64,000 nucleotides of DNA from Pseudorasbora parva (lineage: Eukaryota; Chordata; Actinopteri; Cypriniformes; Gobionidae), in assembly GCF_024679245.1 (NCBI RefSeq), contig NC_090176.1, positions 49,718,615 through 49,782,614 on the forward strand, written 5' to 3'. Every line of letters starts with the position of its first letter. Position 1 is the first letter of the stretch. A model generated the notes under the pieces. The model saw only the letters and a list, made by a program, of their open reading frames with translations. It ran no database searches and was not told the origin of the DNA. The translations under genes and the position numbers were made by a program. Of the stretch, positions 1 through 25,621 are shown in pieces.

Positions 1-370
1 GTTGTGATTGGACAGCAGCTTAGCCAACTTGAAAGGTCCCGGAAAGGTCCCGCCTCTTACCATAACGGGGAGATGCAAGCGCTGAATGCGCGCTCTTCTC
101 CACGTGAGAGAGGAACGAGACCACGTCCCCTATTTTGCGTGTTTTGTGGGCGGAGGGTTAGTCAACAAACGGTTCTAGTGACGTCATTACAGCAGGAAGT
201 GCAGCGGTGTAGTCTAAACCGGCCGTTCGCTGTAGGCTTTGAAAGGGAACTTCTGTTAAATAAAATATCTCGCTTGGCATTGAACTTTGAGCTTTATAAT
301 TTTACAGGTATTATTTATGCTCTAACAGCAACATTACACACTAACTAAAGTTTGAAAGATGGAATCGCGA
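1..370. repeat. Interspersed MITE-like repeat
   Basis: The right part (about 180-355) is clearly similar to 31900-32100, sharing GCAACATTACACACTAACTA, and the left part resembles 43670-43735. No coding function; the open frame at 4-348 is chance within the repeat. Confidence 0.6.
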
Positions 371-705
371 AGAACGGGACCTTTAAAAGCCAGTTGTGCT
401 CGCACCGGCGGATTCACTTTTTACATGAGGAGAGACTGAACGCTTCTCCAGAGAGGAGTCTGTTTATATTTAATATATAATGTGTGTGTGTGCTGCTGTG
501 TGTTATAACCAGAGTGCATGCGTGTTGTGCACCGCGTATAGGCTCATATTACTAACACACTCTTTAAATAACACAGAAATACTGCACTATTGACTTTAGA
601 GCAGGTGTGTGTTGGTCAATGGTCAGTGGTTTTCAGTTCCTTACAATAGCAACGCTCCAAAAATGCTCCTGAACACACCTGGATTAGACCAGACGCCAAT
701 GGGTG

Positions 706-801
<96 letters not shown>

Positions 802-940
802 TGTGGGGAACAGAAGCGCCAGTGCATTTGATATTTAAACAGCATGGAGCTGCATGTGAAATAAGTCAAGCTCAAACTAGCAGAACACGTGCGGAGTATG
901 GAGTTGCATTGCGCTGGGTGTATAATAGGGCCCATTAAGT
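371..940 (+). repeat. Interspersed repeat, copy of 44457-44911 plus 45797-45840
   Basis: Long near-identity with the right-hand copy, for example GAGGAGAGACTGAACGCTTC at about 427 and 44500. The end ATAATAGGGCCC matches the terminal motif of a GGGCCCTATTTTAACGATC-type DNA element. A (CA)n array lies inside at 704-799. Confidence 0.7.
704..799. repeat. (CA)n microsatellite
   Basis: About 48 uninterrupted CA units. Open frames across it encode only Thr-His or Cys-Val repeats. Confidence 0.97.
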
Positions 941-949
941 CTTTTTTAA

Positions 950-1204
950 TAAAAAAATGTATAAAAATGAAGTTAACATGTAAAACAAGATCAAATATCT
1001 GCCAGTGGGGTCAGAAAAATTAACTTAATTTAAAGGCAAAACAAGTGGGGGTTTTCCCCCAGTTGGCAGACATTTTTTAATTTTGATGCATTTTCAGAAA
1101 TCAAGACATGTTATCTTCTGTCATTTTGCTTATCCAGTAAAAGCATCTTGATTTAAGAATGTTTAGATATTCATACTGAGAGAAAAAAAACTCATTCTTT
1201 TGCA
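950..1204. repeat. Interspersed repeat, interrupted by the LTR element
   Basis: AAATATCTGCCAGTGGGGTC at about 992 recurs almost unchanged at 46347 in a longer copy (46215-46745). The expected end (CTTTTTGCAGTG) is where the LTR retrotransposon inserted. Confidence 0.65.
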
Positions 1205-1335
1205 GTGCTGTAAGAATCCAAAATAATCAAAGATATTTGATATTTGAAATTGAACAAAGGCATTTGTTTTACTGTTTTCCACCCCCCCCTCCCCCTCTCT
1301 CTTCTCGGGGTATTCTCTTTGCTCTCTTCTCTTTG

Positions 1336-1338
<3 letters not shown>

Positions 1339-1421
<83 letters not shown>
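1339..1421. repeat. (CT)n microsatellite in left LTR
   Basis: About 41 CT units. The matching array in the right LTR (5466-5525) is shorter, so the two arrays have diverged in length since insertion. Confidence 0.95.
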
Positions 1422-1423
<2 letters not shown>

Positions 1424-1530
1424 AACATTCTATACATGCTGGGTATGATTAATGGTATAAGTTTTATCATCTCATACATCTATTTTGTAACTATTTTAAG
1501 TGTAACCATAACCAGATTTTGTCATTAAAT

Positions 1531-2065
1531 TATAATAATAATACAAAAATAATTTGTTACATTTATATAGCATTTTTCTAGGCAACATTTTAGCGCTTTA
1601 CATCGAAGGGGGAATCTCCTCAACCACCACCAATGTGCAGCTCCACCTGGATGATGCGACGGCAGCCATATTGTGCCAGAACACTCACCACACACCAGCT
1701 GATTGGTGGAGAGGAGACTGAGTGATGAAGCCAATCCAATGGGCTAATTTGGCCAGGATGCCGGGGTTACACCCCTACTCTTTATCTTTATGGGATTTTT
1801 TAATGACCACAGAGAGTCGGGACCTCGGTTTAACGTCTCATCTGAAGGACGGTGCTCTTTGTCAGTATAGTGTCCCCATCACTATACTGGGGTGTTAGGA
1901 CCCACACACACCACAGGGTGAGCGCCCCCTGCTGGCCTCACTAACACCTCTACCAGCAGCTCCTAGTTTTCCCAGTTGGTCTCCCATCCAGGTACTGACC
2001 AGACTCAGCCCTGCTTAGCTTCAGTGGGAAACCAGTCTTGGGCTCCAGGGGGAGATGGCTGCTGG
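1531..2065 (-). mobile_element. 5S-rRNA-derived SINE (SINE3-type)
   Basis: Read on the minus strand, the head at about 1976-2025 matches a 5S rRNA internal promoter region (GAAGCTAAGCAGGGCTGAGT and GTACCTGGATGGGAGACC). The tail at the low-coordinate end is an (ATT)-rich run behind ATTTATATAGCATTTTTCT, a LINE-type 3' end. Target duplication TAAAT at 1526-1530 and 2066-2070 confirms insertion into the left LTR. Confidence 0.88.
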
Positions 2066-2338
2066 TAAATTCTTTCAATTATAAATGATTTGCTAACTAG
2101 TTTTGATTTGGTATTGACTTTGAAGTGCTCCCTATTGCAATACAATATAGTCACATTAAAGCAACGCTCTCCCACATATTTTGCTATTGTAACTGCGCTT
2201 ATTTCCGTCGTTGGTATAAGTTGCAGTGGGTGGTTATAGACAAGAAATGTACAGTTTTCTACCATCACACTGAAAACGTTTCTTTAGTCGTTCGGCAACC
2301 CTGCAGTCAGAACCACTGTAGGCGATCCACCCTTACAG

Positions 2339-3394
2339 ATGTCGAATCCCGGGATCCCTTGCAGTGAATTTTCTGAAATTCATCAGAATGAGGATATTTT
2401 TTCACAGTTGATCTTGTGTATGGATCTTCTGACAAAGGAATGGGTAAGTCTGTTTTCATTGTTTATGAATTGTATGAAACAGAACTTCATCCAAGAAGAA
2501 GGTTTTAAACAGCTTCATTACTGTACAATCAGAATATCACCTCGGGATGGAAGGGAACATTTCTGATAAAAGTGACATTGTTTGCTTTATGGAGCGAAAA
2601 AGTTGAGCTTACCTTGTCCAAACTTAAGAAAGAGGATATTGGAATTAACAGTTCATATGATGAAATGGTTAGATGGTGGGACATAATTGGCAAACACCAA
2701 AAAATATCAAAACATGGTGAAATAATTGAGGCTTTAAACTTCATAAGCTGTAAAAGGCTACATAATGATGTGACACCATTTCTATTATCAAGCCTAGAGG
2801 CTAAATGTAAAGAAGTGGATTCTAAAAATGTTGAAGCAGAAAAGTCTAAGACAAAGATTCAAGATCTTCAAGCACAGCTAGATAAATTACTAGCGGAGCA
2901 GTTAGCCCTGACCGAGAAGTGTAAAAATCCCAAGATGACCAGAGCCGATCTCAAGGCTAAGCTAATAGCTAAAAAGTCGATCCATGCCTCCCAAAACGCT
3001 TAACAGCGATGGGACTAAAAAGCATGTTCACTTCTTAGATGAGGTGACTTGCTCTAATGAATCTGAAACGTTTAGTTCAGAAAATGCATGTGCAACTCAA
3101 GGAAGTGTGCCTATTTCAGTTCTTAAGGTGATGCAGCACCGCAATAGCGCAGTGTCATGTACCAGAACGCTTCGCGTTCAGGCATTAGAGAGTCATGAAA
3201 ATCCTCAAACTCCAGGAGAACATAGCAGACAACCCTATGGCAAAGAGAACAGGTTTTGCAGTTCCTGTCAGAAAATAGGCCATTCAGAGGAAACATGCTG
3301 GTCACTGGGCAGGGGTCGACCTCCACCTTATTTTCAGAAAAATAGGAAATTCCTTTCTAAGGGCAAAGACTTACTATCGCTCATTTGCAGGTAA
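2339..3394 (+). pseudogene. Broken gag-like region of the LTR element
   Basis: Three consecutive open frames, 2339-2566, 2572-3003 and 2984-3394, lie in two reading frames, so the gene is disrupted or uses frameshifts. The middle part has a heptad-rich, Lys/Glu-rich stretch that could form a coiled coil. The last part carries one CCHC zinc knuckle (CSSCQKIGHSEETC) followed by a basic tail, as in nucleocapsid domains. No other domain is recognised. Confidence 0.65.
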
Positions 3395-5327
3395 AACTCT
3401 TAGTGAGTTAACTGCATTGTTCATGCAAGGCCTTCAGCTTTTAACCTCACTGGCTAGTGGGCTAGCAGCCTTATAGCAACGAGTTGAATAGTTAAACATC
3501 CAAATTGCAATGATCCTGTTTGTATTTTCAAATTTGTAATTGTACTAAACGTATTGTGCGCATTGAACACACCTTATAGTTGTTTGTGTTAATAAATACA
3601 CATAGACTAGTTAAGTTTATTCTTTAAAATGCATGATTGCTTTACTGTAAGTGTTGTATGAAACACTTAGGATAAAGGTTGTAGATGCTATGCATTCTAG
3701 GCCATGTATCTTGTGAAATTTTGAATAACTTTACTACTTGAATTGTATCGTAATTTCAAGTTTCATGTGTTTCTATGTTGAATTTTTTTGTCTCCTAAGT
3801 GAAAAACTCTGCTATTTTCCATATAGCTGAAGTAAACCCATGTACAGGAGCGTAGAATTGGCATGTGGCGGCAGGGAAATTTACAATTGCATTAACCATG
3901 AAAATGCTTTCATCACAGCAGGATTCAGTCTCTCTGACTTTTGCACTTTATCATGCTCTCTAACACAAACATTGGTGGGGGGAGATGTTGAGCCAACCAC
4001 ATTCTCAGCTGGCTGCCTGTTCAACAGGACCAAATTTGCATCACAATTGTAAACCCTCCTCACCATGTTTGGGTCATGATTTACACATAGCCACAGCTAA
4101 ATGCAGCCACATAGATTTGATCTTCACACACAAAGTCAAATCTACATCTGCCTCACAAAAATTATCTAGATTGTATTATAACTGAATTTCTTCCAGTTAT
4201 TATTTGTCTCACCAAGTTAAATATCTAAATGTACGTAAGTATTTCTCATTCTTACCTAAGTGCAAACATTTATTTTATCATTGTATTGTAATAATAAATT
4301 TGACTTGGAACAATGTTTTAGGACATCCATTCAATTGAATCTCTGTATTTGGTTACACTGAATACTTTGTTGATACTCTTCATGATAAAAGGGTTTAAAA
4401 GCAGCAATGATTGTTATTTTGTTATAATGCAATTTATTTTTAATGTTTCCAGAAACAATGTAAGAGCTTGTGAGATTTCTTTTATTCTCAACCTTGACCA
4501 CTTTATTAAATAGATCGATTTAAGGGCTTATTGCCAGAGAGCATTTTAATCTGACCATATCAAACTTCTGACCAATGACAAATGCCATGTATGCTTCTGC
4601 TCTTTGTTGTGCTATATGTTCTTTTAATCACACGATCCCTGCTGGACAAGTTCACATCCTGTGTCCTCAGAAAGAGGGACAAGCGTTTGCTCTAACCTTC
4701 AGTGACTGTTCTCGAGGTGTGAAGTATTTAATGGACATTTTGCATATCAAGGAATGATGCAACACAATTTGATGGAGCCTTCCCTTTGCAGGACTGCAAT
4801 GAGAACAAAGACTGAACTGGCAAACTGCTTTTGCAACATTTCTGGACGACAAGTCTGAAGATGACATCTACACACCACTGGAAGAATGTCTTTGTGGACT
4901 GTCACCTCTGGAAACTTTATGAACGTGGCCAAAGGTACCAAGTGAAGTTAATAAACTTAATTTCGAGAGGAGTACGCCCATCTATTCTTTCAATTAATAC
5001 CAAGGTATAAAACCAGCAGCTTACCTCTTCCCCTTTTTAGTTCCTGCAGCATCCCTCCTCCTCCCCTGCTCCTCCTTTTGTACAATTTTGTACACCAGTT
5101 GAGGAGAGATCCCTGACACGAGTGTAAAGCGCTTTGGGTGTACAGTAGTACATATGAAATATATACGCTATTTAAATGACTCATTCATTCATTATTTTAT
5201 TCATTCAATTTGCCTGTCGGGGGGGGCAATCGGAGCTCGGAATATCCTCTCCGAGCCCCTCTATAGCAGACAGCAAGCCAAAACTGTTTACCACTTTCAC
5301 TAAGATTATATGGGCACACAAACTCGT
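3395..5327 (+). other. Interior of LTR element without recognisable coding
   Basis: AT-rich sequence with only short chance frames. A SINE/LINE tail-like piece at about 5105-5210 (GTAAAGCGCTTTGGGTGTAC and ATTC repeats) is a further insertion. I see no polymerase or envelope motifs. Confidence 0.6.
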
Positions 5328-5337
5328 AAAGGGAGGA
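5328..5337 (+). other. Polypurine tract of LTR element
   Basis: AAAGGGAGGA sits one base before the TG of the right LTR, the position of the plus-strand primer in LTR elements. Confidence 0.75.
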
Positions 5338-5338
5338 C

Positions 5339-5461
5339 TGTAAGAATCCAAAATAATCAAAGATATTTGATATTTGAAATTGAACAAAGGCATTTGTTTT
5401 ACTGTTTTCCACCCCCCTCTCTTTTCTAGGGGCGTTCTCTTTGCTCTCTTCTATTTGTTTC

Positions 5462-5528
<67 letters not shown>

Positions 5529-5895
5529 AAATTATATACATGCTGGGTATGATTAATGGTTTACGTGTTATCATCTCATTCATCTATTTTGTAACTATTT
5601 TAAGTGTAACCAGATTTTGTCATTAAATTCTTTCAATTATAAATGATTTGCTAACTAGTTTTGATTTGGTATTGACTTTGAAGTGCTCCCTATTGCAATA
5701 CAATATAGTCACATTAAAGCAACGCTCTCCCACATATTTTGCTATTGTAACTGCGCTTATTTCCGTCGTTGGTATAAGTTGCAGTGGGTGGTTATAGACG
5801 AGAAATGTACAGTTTTCTACCATCACGCTGAAAACGTTTCTTTAGTCGTTCGGCAACCCTGCAGTCAGAACCACCGTAGGCGACCCACCCTTACA
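5339..5895 (+). repeat. Right LTR
   Basis: 557 bp, TG...CA ends, near-identical to the left LTR where they align (for example about 2066-2337 against 5630-5895 with only a handful of differences), pointing to fairly recent insertion. Confidence 0.9.
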
Positions 5896-5939
5896 GTGCA
5901 CAGTGAAAGCAAGCACACAGTGTTCATGTTCAAGCGTAC

Positions 5940-18087
<12,148 letters not shown>

Positions 18088-18414
18088 CCCTGTAACGCAA
18101 ATAATCTCACTTAATGTACAATACAGCAACACAATATAACAGATATACACACACTGTAAGACAGAAACAAAAGCGAGGCACCTTTATACATCTGGATGCG
18201 TTATGAAATAAGCTCTAGTGAAGACACAGATAGTGAGGCAGAGGAAAGAGGATGTCACTTACTCAACTCATTTATCATACAATCTCCACTTTATCTTTCT
18301 TTCCTGACTTTTTCTTTTGAAAACAGGATATCACAAGATATTAAAGTAGTTAATCTAGTTAAAGTTCATAAAAAAATTGAAAGGGACCTTCTGAAGCAAG
18401 ATCAACGAATACTT

Positions 18415-18480
18415 TTTATTACATTAACATTTATGCATGTGGCAGATGCTTTTATATCCAAAAGCAACATTAATAATAAA
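18415..18480 (-). repeat. SINE tail fragment
   Basis: CATTTATGCATGTGGCAGAT is the reverse complement of the AATGTAAGTCGCTTTGGATAAA...GCATAAATG tail seen in the SINE at 39394-39564. Confidence 0.6.
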
Positions 18481-19071
18481 GGCTTCAAGCTCAATAATCC
18501 CCTTAAATAAATAATTAATAAATCAAAAGTACATTCCTATGGTTATTGTTTGTTGAGGCAAACATCTCTGTTGTTATTCATAATTAGTGCACTCTTAAAA
18601 CAAATGTGTTGAAAACAAGCCTGCAGTCTCCCTCTCATTTACTGAAGCTTTGCTCCTCTATCGCCCCCCGGTGACCGGTCCCAGTATAGCCGCCCTCTGT
18701 GTTTTCTAATGGACGCGAGGCAAACTAAATAATAAAATTACACTTCAAATATTTTTCCCCCAAAGTTAGTTTATGTCACTGAAGGCAGTTATCATCACGA
18801 TGATTTCACTTCAAGTGTTCGTTTTTAAAATAAGTTTAGTTTGAGTTAGTTATTTGATGCTATAAAAACGGGGGGTGTGACGTCATGATTGACAGCTGAG
18901 ACTGACGGCTTCTCTGAGTGAAGTTGTCACTGAGGCAATAACTGACTTTTTTCGAAATTTTTGGGAGCAGATTGGAGCTTTAGCTTTAATTTCTACATTT
19001 CCATAACTGTTTATTTCACACCAACATAATTAATTGTTCTGCATCTGCGACAGTGTGGGCGGGCTTTTGAT

Positions 19072-21335
<2,264 letters not shown>

Positions 21336-21339
21336 TCTA

Positions 21340-22745
21340 CTGCGCAACTCCGGTCCCGAAATCGCTACTGCGCAGACTCGGTCCCAAGAGTCGTCCATAT
21401 TTTTTTACGGTCTATGGTTGAAAACAACACAACATGTTCTGAGTGTGCTCAGGGACAACACATGTTGTGTTAAATACAACACAGAATAGGCCTATGTGTT
21501 GTGAAAAAATACACACAAATGTGTTACTTTAGTAAACACATTAATGTGTACTTTTTGTATACATCCAACAAAACTGTGTAATAGATTTATTTTTAATTTT
21601 TTACTATAAAAGATTATTGAAAAAGCTAGATCAGAATTAAAATATGCACACTTATCATGAAATCACACTGAAGAGCATTGAATACTGATCATATATTGCG
21701 TTTATTTAAGCTTTTTTCTGGTTTTAACATAGAATTAACTGTATAAAAAAGTTAAAAATAAGCATTTTAAAAACATGAATCATACAAAACATTCATCAAA
21801 CACTTCTTTAAATAACAACATACATCAAATATGATAAAAAAAAACTTGAAAATTGAAGTCAACGAAATCATCACATCACACCACACACGCATAATTCATA
21901 TTTACCTAAAGAGTGCTTTCCTTAAAGGACACTTCCGGTGAGAAATGAAACTAGGGGTAATTAACAGATGGCGCATCTCAATCATCTCACTAGTTCAGTA
22001 GTCAGAGCACTGATCAGGGATCAGCCCATTGACTTATGTCCTAATCAGTGCCCTGACTAGTGGACTAGTGAGATGATTCAGCGCGCCCGATCTCCACCAT
22101 AGACAGTAAAAGAAATGGACCGAGTGATCCCATTGACGTCAACGGCGAAATAATGAAGTCAACCTTGGGGCGCTCACTTCCTGATGGCTGAGCGAACTGC
22201 GCAGGCTCAGACTGAGCTTGACGACGTAGATGTGACGTGAGCCTCCTGTCTGACAGCTGTAGGTCTTCTAGTAGATGTGGAAAGTGAAATCTGAATCACG
22301 TTGTTTAAATATTTCCTCCCGTTGCTTTTGGCTCACTATGGGCTTCTCCCCATTCTTCCCCCTTGACTTTATCAGACTTTATGTCTCCACGTCCCCTCGA
22401 CTGTCTCATAGACAGTAAAAGATTGCTTCTGAGCGTCTCCTCAGGTCTATACGGTAATTTCTCAACTGTGCGACAGAGTCGCGTTGGTTATGACGCAATA
22501 GTTAGCCTATTTTTACAAAAACAGCTTCTGCGGGGCGATAGTGTAAGATACAAGGTAATGGAGCCTTTTATGCATTGTCTTGTTTCTTTAGAAATAAACA
22601 ATGGACAAATGGAGTCTTTAAACGTCTCAGATGTAAAGTTATTCACTGTCAAAGTGACTCAAAAATGAATGGGAGTCAATGGGATGCTAACAGCAGGTGA
22701 TGGCTTGGTTAGCAATGGCAGCCCCTAGGGGTGGAACGCTTTCCG
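21340..22745. repeat. Intergenic repeat-derived sequence
   Basis: Holds ACACA-rich inverted blocks (21420-21545, with echoes at 24286-24362), an AT-rich stretch, and a GC-richer block from about 21920 with an internal inverted repeat (CTCACTAGTTCAGTAGTCAG against CTGACTAGTGGACTAGTGAG). No gene seen. Confidence 0.45.
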
Positions 22746-22749
22746 AGCG

Positions 22750-23122
22750 CTAGATTACCCCCTTGATCTCCACGTCGGAGAAGTTTCGCTTCTTTGCCGT
22801 CTTCTGTTTGTCCATGGCGTAAAAAAAGGGCGTGGGGGAGGAGGAGACTTGAATATATAGGGGCGTGTTATTCTTATGACGATCGTTTTCAGCCGCCGCA
22901 TTTATCAAGGGCAAGTATCGCGTACACCTGGATTGCAGAGGTACGCACAACTTCATAAATCAGGCAATGAGAGGAGTGTAAGCATAATCTTCCGCCAACA
23001 TATACACCAGTTTCCACGCAAGATTGATAAATGAGGGCCAAAGTCACCTTGGGTTTGGTTGTACGCAAGGTGTAGCCTACGCTGGAAATTTGGTGTACGC
23101 ACTTTTGATAAACGAGGGCCCA
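22750..23122. repeat. MITE-like repeat ending AAACGAGGGCCC
   Basis: GATAAATGAGGGCC and TTTTGATAAACGAGGGCCC blocks with GTACGC motifs are typical of short fish DNA elements. Left border uncertain. Confidence 0.4.
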
Positions 23123-23133
23123 TGTGTCTGTAG

Positions 23134-24285
23134 CAGGGTTGCCAACTTTTAAGTTCAGGTTGGAGTGAGATTTTTTTGGGGCCGGAGGGGGGGGGGGGGG
23201 GGGTGCTTTTGATCTTGATTCAGTATCAGTTTATATCTAGTTTATATACTGTACATAATAAGAAAAAATATGTTTGTTTTAGCACTAGTTTACTAGACCC
23301 ATTTCTTGGGTCAAATTATATGTGCCATTCCTTAATATTCACTTGTGAGTGCTTATATAAGTATCATTATTCATTAAAAATATTAGGATGCAAGCTATTC
23401 AAGTTTTGAAATTTCACATTTAAAGAAATCTAGTGTTTTATCATCATATCTAAATATTTATTAGAATGCAAAGACTGCAATACTTTTTTGAGTAACTAGA
23501 TTAGATACATGGATATTTATTAAAGAGCCATAAGGCACCTACTGGTTAATGGCATTACAAATAAACATTATTATTATTTTTTAGCCACAAAATGACTGTA
23601 TTTTTCCTCTTTGAATTGGAATTCTCTATTTTAACATTAATTACTACACTAATTGTAATAAAAGAAATATATACAAATATTAGAAGAAAAATATTTTAAG
23701 TGGTAATTTATTGACAATAATTGTTGCACAAATAGTATTTAGTACCAAAAGATCTTCTCAAAATATTCAATAAATATAATTTAATGAGTATGAGTGTGAC
23801 CAATTAAGGAATACCTGAGGGCTAAATACAAGAATAACATTAATGTTAACAATGTTGCATCTCTATCACTCTCCATAAACGATCCTGTAAATATGGCTGA
23901 CTTAATAATCAATACACACTAACACTATGCTGTACTGTTTACCAAAACTTGCAGCAAACATCTATATGGTGAAACTGTTGTGTATCCGCTTAAGCCATTT
24001 AAATGCATTGGCACAGCGCTAGAAGTATTGAGCGCTCCATGGGCCACGTGACCAGCGCGCACTCAACGCCTCTGGCTTTAACATTATGCCACATTAGCAC
24101 CCAAACGCTATTTATTGTTTGAATTTCATTAAAACACATTTAAAAAAATTAAAGCTTATAGCTTTGTTTAATATCAAAAGCAGGTTTGGCAATTTGGCGT
24201 GAGATTGAGTTGGGCGGAGTGAGAGCGTGACACAGAGCCTGAAAGCGTGAGTCTCACGCCAGATGCGTGAGAGTTGGCAACCCTG
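23134..24285. mobile_element. DNA transposon remnant with CAGGGTTGCCAAC ends
   Basis: Inverted ends CAGGGTTGCCAACTTTTAAG on the left and GTGAGAGTTGGCAACCCTG on the right. hAT-like by the CAGGG terminus. The interior is AT-rich with no transposase; a poly-G run lies at 23187-23202. A clear target duplication is not seen. Confidence 0.6.
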
Positions 24286-24444
24286 TGAGTAACACAAAAT
24301 GTGTTACGAATCCTTTAACACAAATTCTGTGTTCATTTTTAACACATCGTTTTTAAGAGTGTGGTAAGAATGAATGTGTTTTGATGGTGAGAGACGTGCT
24401 ATACTTGCTCACTGATGCTCTGAGATACAGCAGGTCTTATTCAC

Positions 24445-24530
24445 ACGGATGCTTGTTTCAACTCATGTTTGGGTTGGGTTGGTTTTGTCCATATCTGACC
24501 CAAACATGAGTTGAAACAACAGCCTTTTTA
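24445..24530. repeat. Small palindrome of the fold-back family
   Basis: TGTTTCAACTCATGTTTGGG and its reverse complement lie about 40 bp apart. Confidence 0.6.
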
Positions 24531-24743
24531 AAGTCCAGCATTCTGGAGTCCTTCAAATCAGACCATCAGACCATTTAGATGTTTAGACAGTTTAAAGGCC
24601 GGGAAGTGTTTTCTCACAAATAACGGAAAATTCCATGTTTGGAGGGGAAAGAGTTAAACAGTTCATTCTCATGATAAACATGGCCAACATTTCACAAAAC
24701 AAGTTGGATGCATGACGGAGTATTTCTATGCTAAACACTCCTT

Positions 24744-25115
24744 CTAGCCTGACAAGCCAGACCCACATCAAGATGTTTGGCCTGGAAACTCACCATTGAC
24801 GGCTCAATCTGAGGGGCGGATAAACGGTTGTCTTTCAAACTCCCTCTGCACGCGATAGGATAGCGCTACAACCAACATGAGCAACGAAGGTGAAGCAGAG
24901 CTCGTTGACAGATTAAACATTCGCCGTATCCGGTCGGCTAAACTCCGAACACATCTTCCCTTCTTAAGAATGACTTCAGTGCCATTCTTTGTTCTTTTCT
25001 CAGAGAAAAGCTTAACTCCAAGTCTTCCAGAGTCGCGGTCAAAGCTGATTCAAAAGACCGCCGTTCGCCAGCTCCTGTGTTTACTAGAAGCACTCAAACG
25101 CAACTCATGGCCAAT
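24744..25115 (-). mobile_element. MITE copy (family of 11190 and 36175)
   Basis: TAGCCTGACAAGCCAGACCC start, then the same body as 11190-11621 in reverse orientation. The far end is degenerate. Confidence 0.72.
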
Positions 25116-25582
25116 GTCCTCATATTTCACCCTCTCCTGTAATGCCTATGTCATACCTATGTCATTATACAAATTTGTGTCCGCTTATGTCACAAAAACA
25201 TGCCCACACACACACCAACCAGAGCAAGAATGCGGCCATCATTGAGCTTTGTTCGGGTTACGGGAGCCGTTGGTGGCACTGGCGTTGTGTTTTTAGACAC
25301 AAGATCAACAATCTCACTAAAGAAGTGTGTTCCTGGTGTGAGTGAAAGATCACCTTGTTCAGCTTCACAAATAACCCAGCGTTAAGGGAACAGTGGATGC
25401 AGTTTGTGTTTCTGGAGTTCTGTAAGTGTGTGTGTGTGTTCCCGATCATAAGTAGAAACCACAGGCGGTGAGTGAAGCTGCATCAATGTGTGTGTTTTGT
25501 CGGCAATCAACGCGTAAGTGCATATAATGTGAACAACACCAACGTATAAAAAATGTATCAAGGGATAATGCTATGATGTATT

Positions 25583-25621
<39 letters not shown>

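Larger units (their letters stand above)
1209..2337 (+). repeat. Left LTR, enlarged by a SINE
   Basis: Matches the right LTR over its whole length apart from a longer (CT)n array at 1339-1421 and a 5S-derived SINE at 1531-2065. Begins TGTAAG and ends TTACA. Confidence 0.9.
1209..5895 (+). mobile_element. LTR retrotransposon, complete ends, apparently non-autonomous
   Basis: Two near-identical long terminal repeats start TGTAAGAATCC and end CCCTTACA. A 4-bp target duplication GTGC flanks the element (1205-1208 and 5896-5899). A polypurine tract AAAGGGAGGA precedes the right LTR. The 3-kb interior holds broken gag-like frames with a CCHC zinc knuckle but no recognisable protease, reverse transcriptase or integrase, so it probably depended on another element. 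A 4-bp duplication fits retrovirus-like or gypsy-type integrases; the exact family is not recognised. It lies opposite to the receptor gene, 42 bp inside its intron. Confidence 0.88.

Noticed and set aside
609..938. Open frames of 83-109 codons across the (CA)n array
   Set aside because: Made of Thr-His or Cys-Val repeats with repeat flanks; similar frames occur over every CA array (25446, 33025, 37643, 59852, 60206, 62516).
1976..2045. 5S rRNA gene
   Set aside because: Only part of 5S is present and it heads a SINE with a target duplication.
18196..18510. 104-codon plus-strand frame starting MRYEISSSEDTDSEAEERG
   Set aside because: The acidic start looks protein-like, but there is no splice or family support and the end overlaps a SINE tail.
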